DNA from: Bacteroidetes bacterium HGW-Bacteroidetes-10 | Lineage (GTDB): Bacteria; Bacteroidota; Bacteroidia; Bacteroidales; UBA932 | Length of the DNA: 64,000 bases | Assembly: GCA_002842695.1 (NCBI GenBank) | Contig: PHDT01000011.1 | Location: 1 to 64,000, forward strand | Reading direction: 5' to 3' | Shown: piece by piece, positions 17,303 to 25,918 of the stretch | How the letters are laid out: every line of letters starts with the position of its first letter | How positions within the stretch are numbered: position 1 is the stretch's first letter | The notes under the pieces: generated by a model | Seen by the model: only the letters and a program-made list of their open reading frames with translations | Databases searched by the model: none | Told to the model about the DNA's origin: nothing | Program-made: the position numbers and the translations under genes

Positions 17303-18027
17303 TGGGTTACGGCAAATGGATTACAGGAGCCCTGGGATGGGCGCTTGGAGGTCCCATAGGAGGGATAATTGGCTTCGCAGTGGGGTCAATGTTTGACGGA
17401 AAGGGTGTCGCACAGGTAAATACAGGTGTATATACACAGTCAGAACAGAGAAACAGTTTTTTAGTATCACTTCTGGTACTCTCTTCTGCCATAATGAAGG
17501 CAGACAAAAGAGTAATGAAGAGTGAGCTGGACTATGTAAAACTCTTTATATCAGAAAATTTCGGACCGGATGCGGCTCAGGAATCAGCTAAACTGCTTAA
17601 AGATATTTTAAAGCAAGAGGTTGATATTGATGCTGTATGTCTGCAGATCCGCAGAAATATTAATGCATCGGCCAGACTTCAGCTTCTTCACTATCTTACA
17701 GGTATTGCAAGGGCAGATGGCCACGTAAGCAGCGACGAACTGGTATTACTCAGGAGAATTGCTGCCTCTTTAACCGTTCCTCTTCAGGACAGCGAATCGA
17801 TATTTGCCATGTTTGACAAGGGAATAGACGCAGCTTACCAGGTTCTGGAAATTGACAAGAGTGCAACTGACGAAGAGGTTAAGAAGGCATATCGCCGCAT
17901 GGCTGTAAAACATCACCCGGACAAGGTTTCAAGTCTTGGCCCGGATGTACAGAAATCTGCGGAAGAGAAGTTCAAGAGCATTACAGTTGCATATGAAAAG
18001 ATAAAGAAAGAGAGAGGATTAGCATAA
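17302..18027 (+). CDS. TerB and DnaJ domain co-chaperone (DjlA-like)
   Basis: A 241-residue protein with three parts. Residues 5-31 are a glycine-rich hydrophobic segment ([18 protein letters not shown]) that could insert in a membrane. Residues 45-165 match the TerB/DjlA helical domain. Residues 175-241 are a J domain with the HPD motif at 205-207 (HHPDK) that would stimulate DnaK. The layout resembles DjlA of proteobacteria. The start codon overlaps the coaE stop codon. The client is unknown. Confidence 0.85.
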   Translation: MGYGKWITGALGWALGGPIGGIIGFAVGSMFDGKGVAQVNTGVYTQSEQRNSFLVSLLVLSSAIMKADKRVMKSELDYVKLFISENFGPDAAQESAKLLKDILKQEVDIDAVCLQIRRNINASARLQLLHYLTGIARADGHVSSDELVLLRRIAASLTVPLQDSESIFAMFDKGIDAAYQVLEIDKSATDEEVKKAYRRMAVKHHPDKVSSLGPDVQKSAEEKFKSITVAYEKIKKERGLA

Positions 18028-18047
18028 TAAAACAACATAATTATACA

Positions 18048-18470
18048 ATGAAAACCAATTTACAGAAAATCCTTACAGTTTCCGGACAGCCGGGACTGTA
18101 CAGCTTTGTGGCACAGGCGAACGCGGGTGTGGTAGTAGAATCGCTTGCAACCAAAAAGCGTACTGTATGCGGAATGAGCGCAAAAATGTCATCACTTTCG
18201 GATATATCGGTTTTTACCGAGGAGGAGGATGTTAAACTTGAGAGCCTTTTTGAAATGATGAAGGGTAAACTTGGAGAGGAGCCGGCTCCATCTTCAAAAT
18301 CAAACCCTGAAGAGCTCAAAAAATTCTTTGGCGAGGTTATACCTGACTATGACAGAGACAGATTCTACGTATCTCATATGAAGAAAGTTGTTGAGTGGTA
18401 CAATACTCTCAGGGATTTTGCCTCACTTGATTTTGAGAAGGAAGAAGAGGAGAGCGGAGAGAGCAAATAA
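18048..18470 (+). CDS. DUF5606 family protein
   Basis: A 140-residue protein. The first 55 residues (LQKILTVSGQPGLYSFVAQA onward) form a compact SH3-like beta segment, followed by a helical part and an acidic tail (EKEEEESGE). I recognise it as the Bacteroidota-specific family DUF5606. No function is known. It has no signal peptide or membrane segment, so it is cytosolic. It lies 20 nt after the TerB/DnaJ gene and overlaps rimO by one base. The beta segment could bind RNA, but that is a guess. Confidence 0.78.
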   Translation: MKTNLQKILTVSGQPGLYSFVAQANAGVVVESLATKKRTVCGMSAKMSSLSDISVFTEEEDVKLESLFEMMKGKLGEEPAPSSKSNPEELKKFFGEVIPDYDRDRFYVSHMKKVVEWYNTLRDFASLDFEKEEEESGESK

Positions 18471-19795
18471 TGGCTAAAAAAGTTCAACTTGTAACGCTTG
18501 GTTGTTCGAAGAACCGGGTAGATTCTGAGCATCTTCTCCGTCAAATGTTTGACACAGGAATAAGGATCTCTCCCGAGGGGGAGGATTTGGCTTTGGCAGG
18601 AGCAGATGCAATTATCATAAATACATGCGGATTCGTTAAGGATGCAAAGCAGGAATCAATTGACGCTATTTTTGCAGCAGTAGACGCGAAAAACAGAGGC
18701 TACGTTAAGCAGGTCTTTGTATTTGGTTGTCTCTCCCAGAGATATCGTGAAGAGCTTCAGGAATCAATTCCTGAGGTGGATGGCTTCTTTGGGGCCTTTG
18801 ACTCCTTTTCCGTTCTGGAGGTACTGGGTGAAAAATGGAATCCCTGCCTTAATAATCAGAGATATCTTACAACACCTTCTCATTACGCTTTTCTTAAGAT
18901 ATCAGAAGGGTGTGACAGAGTATGTTCATATTGCTCAATTCCGCTTATCCGGGGAGCACATATCTCCGTTCCGGAGGAGGCGCTTCTTGAAGAGGCGCGG
19001 TTCCTTGCAGATAAGGGTGTAAAAGAGCTTATTCTTGTTGCTCAGGACACAACCTATTATGGTGTTGATCTTTACAAGGAGAGACGACTTGCATCGCTTA
19101 TGGATAAGCTCAGCATGATTAACGGAATCGAATGGTTAAGGCTTCATTATTCATATCCTGCTGCCTTTCCGGAGGCAGTGCTGGATGTAATGGCTAACAA
19201 TCCAAAAGTATGCAAGTATCTGGATATTCCACTGCAACATGTTAATGACAAGGTGCTTGCAAATATGCGCCGCTCAGTGGACGGAGCAACAACCAGAGCA
19301 CTTATTGAGAAATTCAGGATAAAAGTCCCGGGCATAGTGCTCAGGACAACAATGATTGTAGGACATCCCGGAGAGGACAAGCGTGCATTCAGGGAGCTTC
19401 TGGATTTTGTTAAAGAGGCTAAGTTTGAAAGGCTGGGTGCGTTTACTTACTCAGAAGAGGAGGGGACCTGGGGCGCTCAGAACCTTAAGGATACAATAAG
19501 ACAAAAAGAGAAGGACGAGAGACATGCTCAGCTAATGGAAATTCAGAGCTCGGTTTCCTACGATTTCAACCAGTCCAGAATAGGTTCCGTTGAAAAAGTT
19601 ATCGTCGATTCAGAGGATGACACGGTTTTTGTAGCAAGAAGTATGAAAGAGAGCCCCGAGGTTGATGGTGAAATTCTTATAGGAAAAGATACTTTATTTG
19701 AGAATTTCTCATCCGGGGATATTATTGGTACATTTGTTGAAGTAGAGATTGAAAAGGCCGGAGAGTATGATCTTACCGGACGATTTGTTAAATAA
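18470..19795 (+). CDS. rimO: Ribosomal protein S12 methylthiotransferase
   Basis: A 441-residue radical SAM enzyme that adds a methylthio group to the conserved aspartate of ribosomal protein S12. The N-terminal UPF0004 domain opens with VTLGCSKNRVDSEHLL, the form typical of RimO rather than MiaB. The radical SAM cluster is C148-DRV-C152-SY-C155, and a TRAM domain closes the protein. A second Fe-S cluster is held by the N-terminal cysteines. It overlaps the DUF5606 gene by one base. Confidence 0.94.
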   Translation: MAKKVQLVTLGCSKNRVDSEHLLRQMFDTGIRISPEGEDLALAGADAIIINTCGFVKDAKQESIDAIFAAVDAKNRGYVKQVFVFGCLSQRYREELQESIPEVDGFFGAFDSFSVLEVLGEKWNPCLNNQRYLTTPSHYAFLKISEGCDRVCSYCSIPLIRGAHISVPEEALLEEARFLADKGVKELILVAQDTTYYGVDLYKERRLASLMDKLSMINGIEWLRLHYSYPAAFPEAVLDVMANNPKVCKYLDIPLQHVNDKVLANMRRSVDGATTRALIEKFRIKVPGIVLRTTMIVGHPGEDKRAFRELLDFVKEAKFERLGAFTYSEEEGTWGAQNLKDTIRQKEKDERHAQLMEIQSSVSYDFNQSRIGSVEKVIVDSEDDTVFVARSMKESPEVDGEILIGKDTLFENFSSGDIIGTFVEVEIEKAGEYDLTGRFVK

Positions 19796-19821
19796 TTACT
19801 AACTAAACTTACATTTTGAAG

Positions 19822-20568
19822 ATGAAACTGCTAGAAGGAAAAATAGCTCTTATCACAGGAGCAGCAAGAGGCATAGGTAAAGCTATTGCCGTTAAATATG
19901 CTTCAGAGGGAGCAAACATAGCATTTACAGACCTGAATATCGACGAAAATACAGAAAATACAAAGAAAGAACTGGAATCATATGGTGTTAAGGTTCTTGC
20001 AATCGGTTCAAACGCTGCCTCATTTGATGAGTCGCATGCAGTGGTAGATCAGGTTGTTAAGGAGTTTGGCAGGATTGATATTCTTGTTAATAATGCAGGT
20101 ATTACAAAAGATGGCCTCATGATGAGGATGAGTGAGCAGCAGTGGGATGCGGTAATAAACGTAAACCTCAAATCTGCTTTCAATTTTGTTCATGCGGTAA
20201 CTCCGGTAATGATGCGTCAGAAAGGCGGTTCAATTATCAACATGAGTTCTGTTGTGGGTGTAGGCGGAAACGCCGGTCAGGCAAATTACTCTGCATCAAA
20301 GGCAGGTATGATTGGTCTTACAAAATCAATTGCACAGGAACTTGGATCACGCGGAATCCGCTCAAATGCAGTTGCACCGGGATTTATCATTACAGAGATG
20401 ACCGGCAAGCTTCCTGAAGATGTTAAGAAACAGTGGGCAGAGCAAATACCACTCCGCAGGGGCGGTACTCCTGAGGATGTTGCAGATGTTTGCACTTTCC
20501 TTGCTTCTGACATGTCATCCTATGTTACAGGTCAGGTAATTTCTGTTTGCGGCGGAATGAAAATGTAA
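19822..20568 (+). CDS. fabG: 3-oxoacyl-ACP reductase
   Basis: A 248-residue short-chain dehydrogenase of fatty acid elongation. The NADPH site GAARGIGKAIA lies near residue 13, NNAG near 86, and the catalytic S143, Y156 and K160 are in place (NYSASKAG). MSS-YVTGQV near the end is typical of FabG. The start at 19822 is the ATG; an upstream in-frame TTG at 19816 is possible but gives the less usual MKMKLL. It stands 26 nt after rimO, probably in the same transcript. Confidence 0.93.
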   Translation: MKLLEGKIALITGAARGIGKAIAVKYASEGANIAFTDLNIDENTENTKKELESYGVKVLAIGSNAASFDESHAVVDQVVKEFGRIDILVNNAGITKDGLMMRMSEQQWDAVINVNLKSAFNFVHAVTPVMMRQKGGSIINMSSVVGVGGNAGQANYSASKAGMIGLTKSIAQELGSRGIRSNAVAPGFIITEMTGKLPEDVKKQWAEQIPLRRGGTPEDVADVCTFLASDMSSYVTGQVISVCGGMKM

Positions 20569-20592
20569 TAAACCAAAAAAAAATACTGAATT

Positions 20593-21414
20593 ATGAAGGC
20601 TGATTCAATATCAAGTAATTCTGACTGGAAGGTAGATAAGAAGGGCCTAAAAATAATGATTCAGGTGGACTTTGAGGGTGTTGCCGGGATTGTAAATTTC
20701 GATGAAATTTATCCCGGTCACTCTCATTTTGAAAGAAACTGCACAATGCTCACACAGGAGGTAAATGCCGCCATTGAGGGAGCCGTTGCAGCCGGAGCCA
20801 CCACAATTGTAGTAAGAGACGGACATGCGGGCAACATCAATGTTGACCCACTTCTCCTTGACAGAAGAGCTATGCTCACCAGAGGACGGGTTCCCGGAAC
20901 TCCTCACACAATGGTTCTGGGTATTGATTCAACCTTTGATGCGTTACTCTTCATTGGAGCACATGCAAGGGCAGGAGAGCAGATGGGCACCCTGTCACAC
21001 ACAATGTCTCTAAAGGTGGCAGAATTAAAAATCAACGAAAGGCCAATATCCGAGCCTGCCTTTAACTCTTTGTATGCTTCACAGTTTAATGTTCCTGTGG
21101 TTTTTATTGCAGGAGATAACACTACCTGCAAAGAGGCTAAGAGAGACTTTGGAGAGATTGAGACAGTTGTTACAAAATATGCATTCGGCAGAACCTGTGC
21201 AATGAGCAAATCTCCGTATCTGGTGAGGGAGGAGATAAAGGCCGGAGTTGAAAAGGCATTACGGAACCTGGAAAAAGGTTCAATGTTCAGACTTGAAGCT
21301 CCGTATAAAATGGAGGTAAAAATTTACGGAGAGAATCCGGAAGAGATAACCTCCGTGAAGTACGAATCTGATGTGCTTGAAGATGTAATGAAAAAATTCT
21401 GGGAAAATCTATAA
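20593..21414 (+). CDS. M55 family zinc D-aminopeptidase (DppA-like)
   Basis: A 273-residue metallopeptidase of family M55, whose founder DppA of Bacillus removes N-terminal D-amino acids, chiefly D-Ala. Metal ligands can be matched to D26 and E28 (QVDFEG), H78 (DGHAG) and H124 (GAHARAG). There is no signal peptide, so it is cytosolic and forms rings in the founder. No dipeptide transporter is adjacent. The likely job is recycling of D-amino-acid peptides from wall turnover, by family inference. Confidence 0.87.
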   Translation: MKADSISSNSDWKVDKKGLKIMIQVDFEGVAGIVNFDEIYPGHSHFERNCTMLTQEVNAAIEGAVAAGATTIVVRDGHAGNINVDPLLLDRRAMLTRGRVPGTPHTMVLGIDSTFDALLFIGAHARAGEQMGTLSHTMSLKVAELKINERPISEPAFNSLYASQFNVPVVFIAGDNTTCKEAKRDFGEIETVVTKYAFGRTCAMSKSPYLVREEIKAGVEKALRNLEKGSMFRLEAPYKMEVKIYGENPEEITSVKYESDVLEDVMKKFWENL

Positions 21415-21417
21415 ACC

Positions 21418-22395
21418 ATGAAAAGCGGTAAATTTTTTAACCTGACAATTACGCTCGCATTTGCAGCTCTGTTGTCATCATGTGGCCCTATGGTTCATTT
21501 CTTCAATGTAGACGAAAGAGTGCCGGCAAGAATCCCTCTTGAATTTGGTAATGATAATATTGCCGTCTTTTCAACAATCACCTCTTTAACAGATTCAGCA
21601 GGTAATAAAACTCTTAATTTTGAGAGAGATTCACTTCTTATGGTAAAGATTGCCTCAGGACTTGCGTCAGGAATTGAAGAGAACATGGCACTTGATTCAG
21701 GTACTATTCCTGTTTTCAACCATTATGGCAACAGATGGTCAGATCTGGTTAACCCGTCATATATTGAATCACTTTCGCTAAATTCCGGAGCAGAACTTAT
21801 GTTTGTGCTTGAAAATCTTCAGATAGAATCATTGAAGATTCTCAGACTTACCGGTTCGCAACTCAATAATAGTCCCGCTGTATCTTATGTTTATATGCCC
21901 ATCTCAGTTGATGTTGGAGTCTATGATGGAATAAACAGAGCTCTTCTGGCCTCTCATAATAAGAAAGATACAATTTACTGGGAGATCTTTTCAAAGCAGG
22001 ACTTAAGGGAGGATGTCATTCAGTCCAGACTTTATGAGTCCCTTACCAACTTATCAACAGTAATAGGAGGCCAGCTTGCCCGGGAATTTTTTCCTACATG
22101 GAATCCTCAGGAGAGATATCTCTACACTTTCAGCAGAACTGAATGGTTAAATGCTCTTAAGTTTTCTGATGAGTTTAAGTGGAGGGAGGCTATGCACATT
22201 TGGCTCATGGAAGTTGAATCTAACAACCGGATGAAGTCATCTGCAGCAGCGTTTAACATTGCGGTCTCATGCGAAATGATGGAGAAGTACGATCTAGCTA
22301 TAGACTGGCTGGATTACGCAAAAAAATCCTTCCCGCTCGAAGGTATTGACGGCTACAAAACAATATTGACCAGAAAGCTTGAAAAACAAAAGTAA
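21418..22395 (+). CDS. DUF6340 family lipoprotein
   Basis: A 325-residue predicted lipoprotein with the lipobox LLSSC ending at C22, placing it in the inner or outer membrane. I recognise it as a DUF6340-type protein of Bacteroidota. The last 90 residues, with EWLNALKFSDEFKWREAMHIW followed by repeated helices, look like TPR repeats, which would fit a protein-binding role. It begins 3 nt after the M55 gene. No function is known. Confidence 0.72.
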   Translation: MKSGKFFNLTITLAFAALLSSCGPMVHFFNVDERVPARIPLEFGNDNIAVFSTITSLTDSAGNKTLNFERDSLLMVKIASGLASGIEENMALDSGTIPVFNHYGNRWSDLVNPSYIESLSLNSGAELMFVLENLQIESLKILRLTGSQLNNSPAVSYVYMPISVDVGVYDGINRALLASHNKKDTIYWEIFSKQDLREDVIQSRLYESLTNLSTVIGGQLAREFFPTWNPQERYLYTFSRTEWLNALKFSDEFKWREAMHIWLMEVESNNRMKSSAAAFNIAVSCEMMEKYDLAIDWLDYAKKSFPLEGIDGYKTILTRKLEKQK

Positions 22396-22570
22396 GGAGA
22401 GCGCTGTAAGGCGGCACAGAAAAACAATACTTTTTAATGACAAGGAGATTGAGGCGATTCAATCTTATTGCAAGCGATACAAGGTTAAATCGCAGGCCAA
22501 GTTCTGCCGTGAAGCGATTATCTCTGCTATTCTCCGTCAGTTCGACGAGGATCATCCGACACTGTTCTGA
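22379..22570 (+). CDS. Small basic hypothetical protein (RHH-like)
   Basis: A 63-residue protein overlapping the end of the DUF6340 gene by 17 bp, with TTG as its only possible start. The N-terminal 18 residues are strongly basic (KNKSKESAVRRHRK). The rest (KTILFNDKEIEAIQSYCKRY, then AKFCREAIISAILRQF) follows a beta-strand, helix, helix order like a ribbon-helix-helix DNA-binding fold. I do not recognise a named family. It lies convergent with the RNase P RNA gene, whose 3' end is about 14 nt away. Confidence 0.6.
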   Translation: MKNKSKESAVRRHRKTILFNDKEIEAIQSYCKRYKVKSQAKFCREAIISAILRQFDEDHPTLF

Positions 22571-22583
22571 TTATTAAAAAAAA

Positions 22584-22906
22584 GGTGGGTCTGTAAGCCG
22601 GATTCTGTTCCCCTTTCGGGGCCCCTGTCATTTATCTGAGCAGCCTACCCCCCGGCAAAGAGCGAGCAGCCCTTGGCTGCCGGTATATTTGGCCTTGCAG
22701 GAGACTGTTTCGTACCCCGGCGGCGTCGCCGCAACCGGTTGTGGGCTCTTACCCCGCATTTTCACCCTTACCTGATTAAAGGCGGTTATTTTCTGTTACG
22801 ATTTACCTGAAGTTACCCCCAGCTGTGATTTCCACAAAGTCCCGCTCTATCCTGTCCGGACTTTCCTCCCCTCATTAAGAGGAGCGACAGAGCGACCCAC
22901 CGGGCG
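22584..22906 (-). ncRNA. rnpB: RNase P RNA, class A
   Basis: The minus strand has the universal core GAGGAAAGTCCGGACA (plus 22853-22868), the ACAGAAAAUAACCGCC element (plus 22782-22799) and the 3' end GGCUUACAGACCCACC, whose GACCCACC pairs with GGTGGGTC near the 5' end to make helix P1. A T-run follows directly (plus A-run 22576-22583) and serves as terminator. RNase P RNA cuts the 5' leader from tRNA precursors. The 5' end is set by the TAACTTTG box just upstream and may be off by a few bases. Confidence 0.96.
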
Positions 22907-22914
22907 CAAAGTTA
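22907..22914 (-). promoter_or_regulatory. rnpB -7 box (TAACTTTG)
   Basis: A TAnnTTTG box on the minus strand immediately before the RNase P RNA 5' end. It lies only 29 nt from the opposing box at 22944-22951, so the two divergent promoters overlap. Confidence 0.7.
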
Positions 22915-22943
22915 GAATAATTACTCCAATAAGATAAATTTTG

Positions 22944-22951
22944 TACATTTG
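22944..22951 (+). promoter_or_regulatory. Thiamine operon -7 box (TACATTTG)
   Basis: TACATTTGC on the plus strand, 17 nt before the TPP aptamer, the right place for transcription of the riboswitch leader. Confidence 0.7.
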
Positions 22952-22967
22952 CCCTGCATTAAACAAA

Positions 22968-23041
22968 TGCTTGGGGGTGCCTTTCAGGCTGAGATCATAC
23001 CCTTTTCACCTGATCCGGATAGTACCGGCGTAGGGAAAGCG
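22968..23041 (+). promoter_or_regulatory. TPP riboswitch (THI element)
   Basis: The aptamer shows all conserved blocks: GGGGGTGCC, GGCTGAGATCATACCC, ACCTGATCCGGATAGTACCGG and CGTAGGGAAAGC. P1 can form between GCTT (22969-22972) and AAGC (23037-23040). It binds thiamine pyrophosphate and should switch off the downstream TonB receptor and PnuT genes when the cofactor is plentiful. A CCCCCTGCA at 23059-23067 can pair with TGCTTGGGGG at 22968-22977, which would compete with P1; this may be the expression platform. The TonB receptor gene starts 43 nt after the aptamer. Confidence 0.96.
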
Positions 23042-23083
23042 TGTCCATATCTCTATATCCCCCTGCAGATAAAATAATTTATT

Positions 23084-25303
23084 ATGAAAAGATTAGCTTT
23101 ATTATGCGGGGTCTTCTTACCACTACTTACCCTTGCCCAAAACACATCGGGGCAAAACGAGAAGAAAGAAACGACTAAACTTGACAGTATTGTTGTTGAG
23201 GCCTGGAGAGCAGGCCGAAACACACCGGTGAGCCATTCAGAGATGAAACAGGCAGAGATCAGACAAATCTCACCTGTTCAGTCAATTCCTATGGCTTTAT
23301 CGCTTATGCCTTCAGTTGTTACCTCCACTGAGGGAGGAAACGGACTGGGTTACTCGACAATGCGCGTCAGAGGAAGCGACGGGTCGCGAACTAATGTTAC
23401 CATGAACGGAATTGCATTGAATGATGCAGAATCACAGGAGGTTTTCTGGGTTAATATTCCTTCATTCAGCACATTTGTGCAGGAGTTACAGCTTCAGAGA
23501 GGAGTCGGAACTTCATCTAACGGACCTGGTGCCTTTGGAGCCAGTATCAATTTAAGAACTCTCTTTACCAGACCGGATGCATACGGAATGGCCGAGATTG
23601 GAGCCGGCAGCTACAACAGTTTCACCACTACTGCCGGTGCAGGAACAGGGCTGACAAAAAACGGACTCTCTTTTGATGTGAGGTTTTCAAGAAACACAGG
23701 GGATGGTTATATCAGAAATGCAAAGAGCGATCTGGTTTCGCTGTTTGCTACAGCAGGCTGGTTAAGTGGCGACAACTCCCTTAGATTAAACTACATTTAC
23801 GGCAATCAGAAGACCGGAATTACCTGGGAGGGAATTTCACGTGAACAGATGGAGTCAGACAGACGCTTTAATCCTGCAGGAATGTACTATGATCAGGCAG
23901 GAAATATCCGCTATTACGGCAATGAAACAGATAACTACAGGCAGCATCATCTTCAGCTTATGTATACAAGAGCTTTTGGTGAGCACTTAACATGGAATAG
24001 TGTGCTGCACTATACAGATGGTTATGGTTACTACGAAAACTACAAGACGGGAAGGAAATTCTCTTCATACGCCCTGCCTGCGCAAACTGTTAACGGCATT
24101 ACATACACAAAGTCAGATGTGATTATGCGTCAGGCTCTTGATAACGGATACTATGCAGCATCATCTGGGTTAAACTACACGTCGGGTGCCGTAAGGGCCA
24201 CAGGCGGAATATCCTATTCATACTATGACGGAGACCATTTTGGCAATATTATCTGGGCAATGCACAATGAAAATGTTCCTGCAGATTACAGGTGGTATCT
24301 CAATAACGGCTATAAGGGCGATTTTTCTGCATTCGCAAGGGCTGAGGCAGAGCTTTCCAGCTCTCTGATTGCCTTTGCTGATATTCAGTACAGGCATGTA
24401 TCATATAGTCTCAGAGGCGATGACAAGGATTTTGTATCACTGGCGTATGATATGGATTACAACTTCTTTAACCCTAAAGCGGGACTTACATACAAAAAGG
24501 GCAGCAGCAGGTTTTTCGGATCTGTTGCAATTGGCCGCAGAGAGCCCGGCAGAGCAGATATTAAAGAGTCAATCAAGGCCGGCAAAGGAGATGAAATGAA
24601 ACCTGAGCGCCTCATTGACTGGGAGGCGGGTTATTCACTTTCACTTGCAAACTTCACAATGCAGGCCAATCTCTATTTCATGGAGTATAAAGATCAGCTT
24701 GTCCCTACAGGAAGGCTGAGCGAGACAGGTTATGTTATTAAGGAGAATGTTCCCGTTTCATTCAGACGAGGTATTGAAATAGCTGCTTCCTGGCAGCCCG
24801 TCCAGTATTTAAAAGTAGAGGGCAATCTTGCTCTGAGCCGCAATAAAATTAAGGATTATACAAACTGGACAGATTTGTACGACAACGACAGCGACTGGAA
24901 TCCCCTTGCACAGAAAAGCACGTTTTATGAAAGTACAAACCTTTCGTTCTCTCCGCAAAGTGTAGGGATGGCAATGATAACCGTTTTGCCTGATAAAAGC
25001 TGCTCTCTTTCGCTTTACGGAAAACATGTGGGCAAACAGTACTACGATAATACATCAGCAGAATCGCGGTCAATTCCGGCCTATTTCACAATGGGATTCA
25101 GGGGTATCCGCAGTTTCAGCATTAGGGGTGCGTCATCTGTAGATTTTGGATTATACATAGAGAACCTTCTTGACCGGAAATACTTCTCAAATGCATGGGT
25201 ATATATGGCTGAATTTGCAAACGGAGCTCCGGCCTACATTGAGGAGGGACTCTATCCTCAGGCAGGTATTAACTTTATGGTTAAAGTAACTTATAAATTC
25301 TGA
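23084..25303 (+). CDS. TonB-dependent outer-membrane receptor, probably for thiamine
   Basis: A 739-residue outer-membrane receptor: signal peptide (cleavage near LAQ, residue 19), a plug domain (about residues 45-165, with SLMPSVVTSTEGGNGLGYST and VRGSDGSRTNV) and a beta-barrel to the C-terminus ending in VKVTYKF. It lacks the carboxypeptidase-like domain of SusC. The TPP riboswitch in its leader and the PnuC-type permease next to it point to uptake of thiamine or a phosphate ester of it. Such riboswitch-led receptors are known in Bacteroides. Substrate assignment rests on this context. Confidence 0.88.
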   Translation: MKRLALLCGVFLPLLTLAQNTSGQNEKKETTKLDSIVVEAWRAGRNTPVSHSEMKQAEIRQISPVQSIPMALSLMPSVVTSTEGGNGLGYSTMRVRGSDGSRTNVTMNGIALNDAESQEVFWVNIPSFSTFVQELQLQRGVGTSSNGPGAFGASINLRTLFTRPDAYGMAEIGAGSYNSFTTTAGAGTGLTKNGLSFDVRFSRNTGDGYIRNAKSDLVSLFATAGWLSGDNSLRLNYIYGNQKTGITWEGISREQMESDRRFNPAGMYYDQAGNIRYYGNETDNYRQHHLQLMYTRAFGEHLTWNSVLHYTDGYGYYENYKTGRKFSSYALPAQTVNGITYTKSDVIMRQALDNGYYAASSGLNYTSGAVRATGGISYSYYDGDHFGNIIWAMHNENVPADYRWYLNNGYKGDFSAFARAEAELSSSLIAFADIQYRHVSYSLRGDDKDFVSLAYDMDYNFFNPKAGLTYKKGSSRFFGSVAIGRREPGRADIKESIKAGKGDEMKPERLIDWEAGYSLSLANFTMQANLYFMEYKDQLVPTGRLSETGYVIKENVPVSFRRGIEIAASWQPVQYLKVEGNLALSRNKIKDYTNWTDLYDNDSDWNPLAQKSTFYESTNLSFSPQSVGMAMITVLPDKSCSLSLYGKHVGKQYYDNTSAESRSIPAYFTMGFRGIRSFSIRGASSVDFGLYIENLLDRKYFSNAWVYMAEFANGAPAYIEEGLYPQAGINFMVKVTYKF

Positions 25304-25308
25304 TCAAT

Positions 25309-25875
25309 ATGGAGTGGACCGAAATTGCAGGTGCTCTCACAGGATTTCTTTATGTGATTCTGGAGATAAAACAAAAAAGGGCAATGTGGATTGTGGGAGC
25401 ACTCTCCGCAATACTCTATATGGCAGTCTTTTTCGGTTCCGCCCTCTATGCAGCCGGTGCACTTCAAATCTATTACCTGGTGGTAAGTGCATACGGATGG
25501 CAGAAGTGGGGAGGCTCCGTTGGAGCAGATCTGAACAGAGAGGTAACAATCAGGCTCGCTCCGCAAAAGGCTGCATTCTCTGCAGCAGTTGCCGGGGCGG
25601 GCTTTTTGATTATATACTACATTCTTTCTGAATACGCAGATGATCCCTATCCGGCTACCGATGCTCTGGTTGCTTCTCTGAGTATGCTGGCGACATACTG
25701 GGTATCCGGAAAACATATTGAAAACTGGTTGCTCTGGATTGTTGCAGATATAATTGCAGCTGTACTTTTTTTTTCACAGGAACTCTATGCCACTACTGCT
25801 CTTTATGTTATTTATTCTGTTGCTGCCGCTGCAGGATACCTGCACTGGCGAAAGTTCCCGAGGGAGTTGAAATAG
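25309..25875 (+). CDS. pnuT: PnuC-family thiamine permease (PnuT)
   Basis: A 188-residue inner-membrane protein with about seven hydrophobic segments. RAMWIVGALSAILYMAVFF and IYYLVVSAYGWQKWGG are typical PnuC signatures. PnuC itself carries nicotinamide riboside, while relatives under TPP control are thiamine carriers named PnuT; the riboswitch upstream and the 5-nt gap to the receptor gene support PnuT here. The usual third gene of this set, a thiamine pyrophosphokinase, does not follow. Confidence 0.88.
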   Translation: MEWTEIAGALTGFLYVILEIKQKRAMWIVGALSAILYMAVFFGSALYAAGALQIYYLVVSAYGWQKWGGSVGADLNREVTIRLAPQKAAFSAAVAGAGFLIIYYILSEYADDPYPATDALVASLSMLATYWVSGKHIENWLLWIVADIIAAVLFFSQELYATTALYVIYSVAAAAGYLHWRKFPRELK

Positions 25876-25889
25876 TATTTTAAAATGTT

Positions 25890-25897
25890 TACTTTTG
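25890..25897 (+). promoter_or_regulatory. -7 box before the amino-sugar kinase (TACTTTTG)
   Basis: A TAnnTTTG match 21 nt before the kinase start, with a TTG at 25867-25869 20 nt upstream. It suggests that the kinase-murQ genes are transcribed apart from the thiamine unit. Confidence 0.6.
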
Positions 25898-25918
25898 CGG
25901 GATTAAATTCTATTCCAT

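Noticed and set aside
19816-19821. TTG start for fabG
   Set aside because: The ATG at 19822 gives the usual FabG N-terminus; the TTG adds only two residues.
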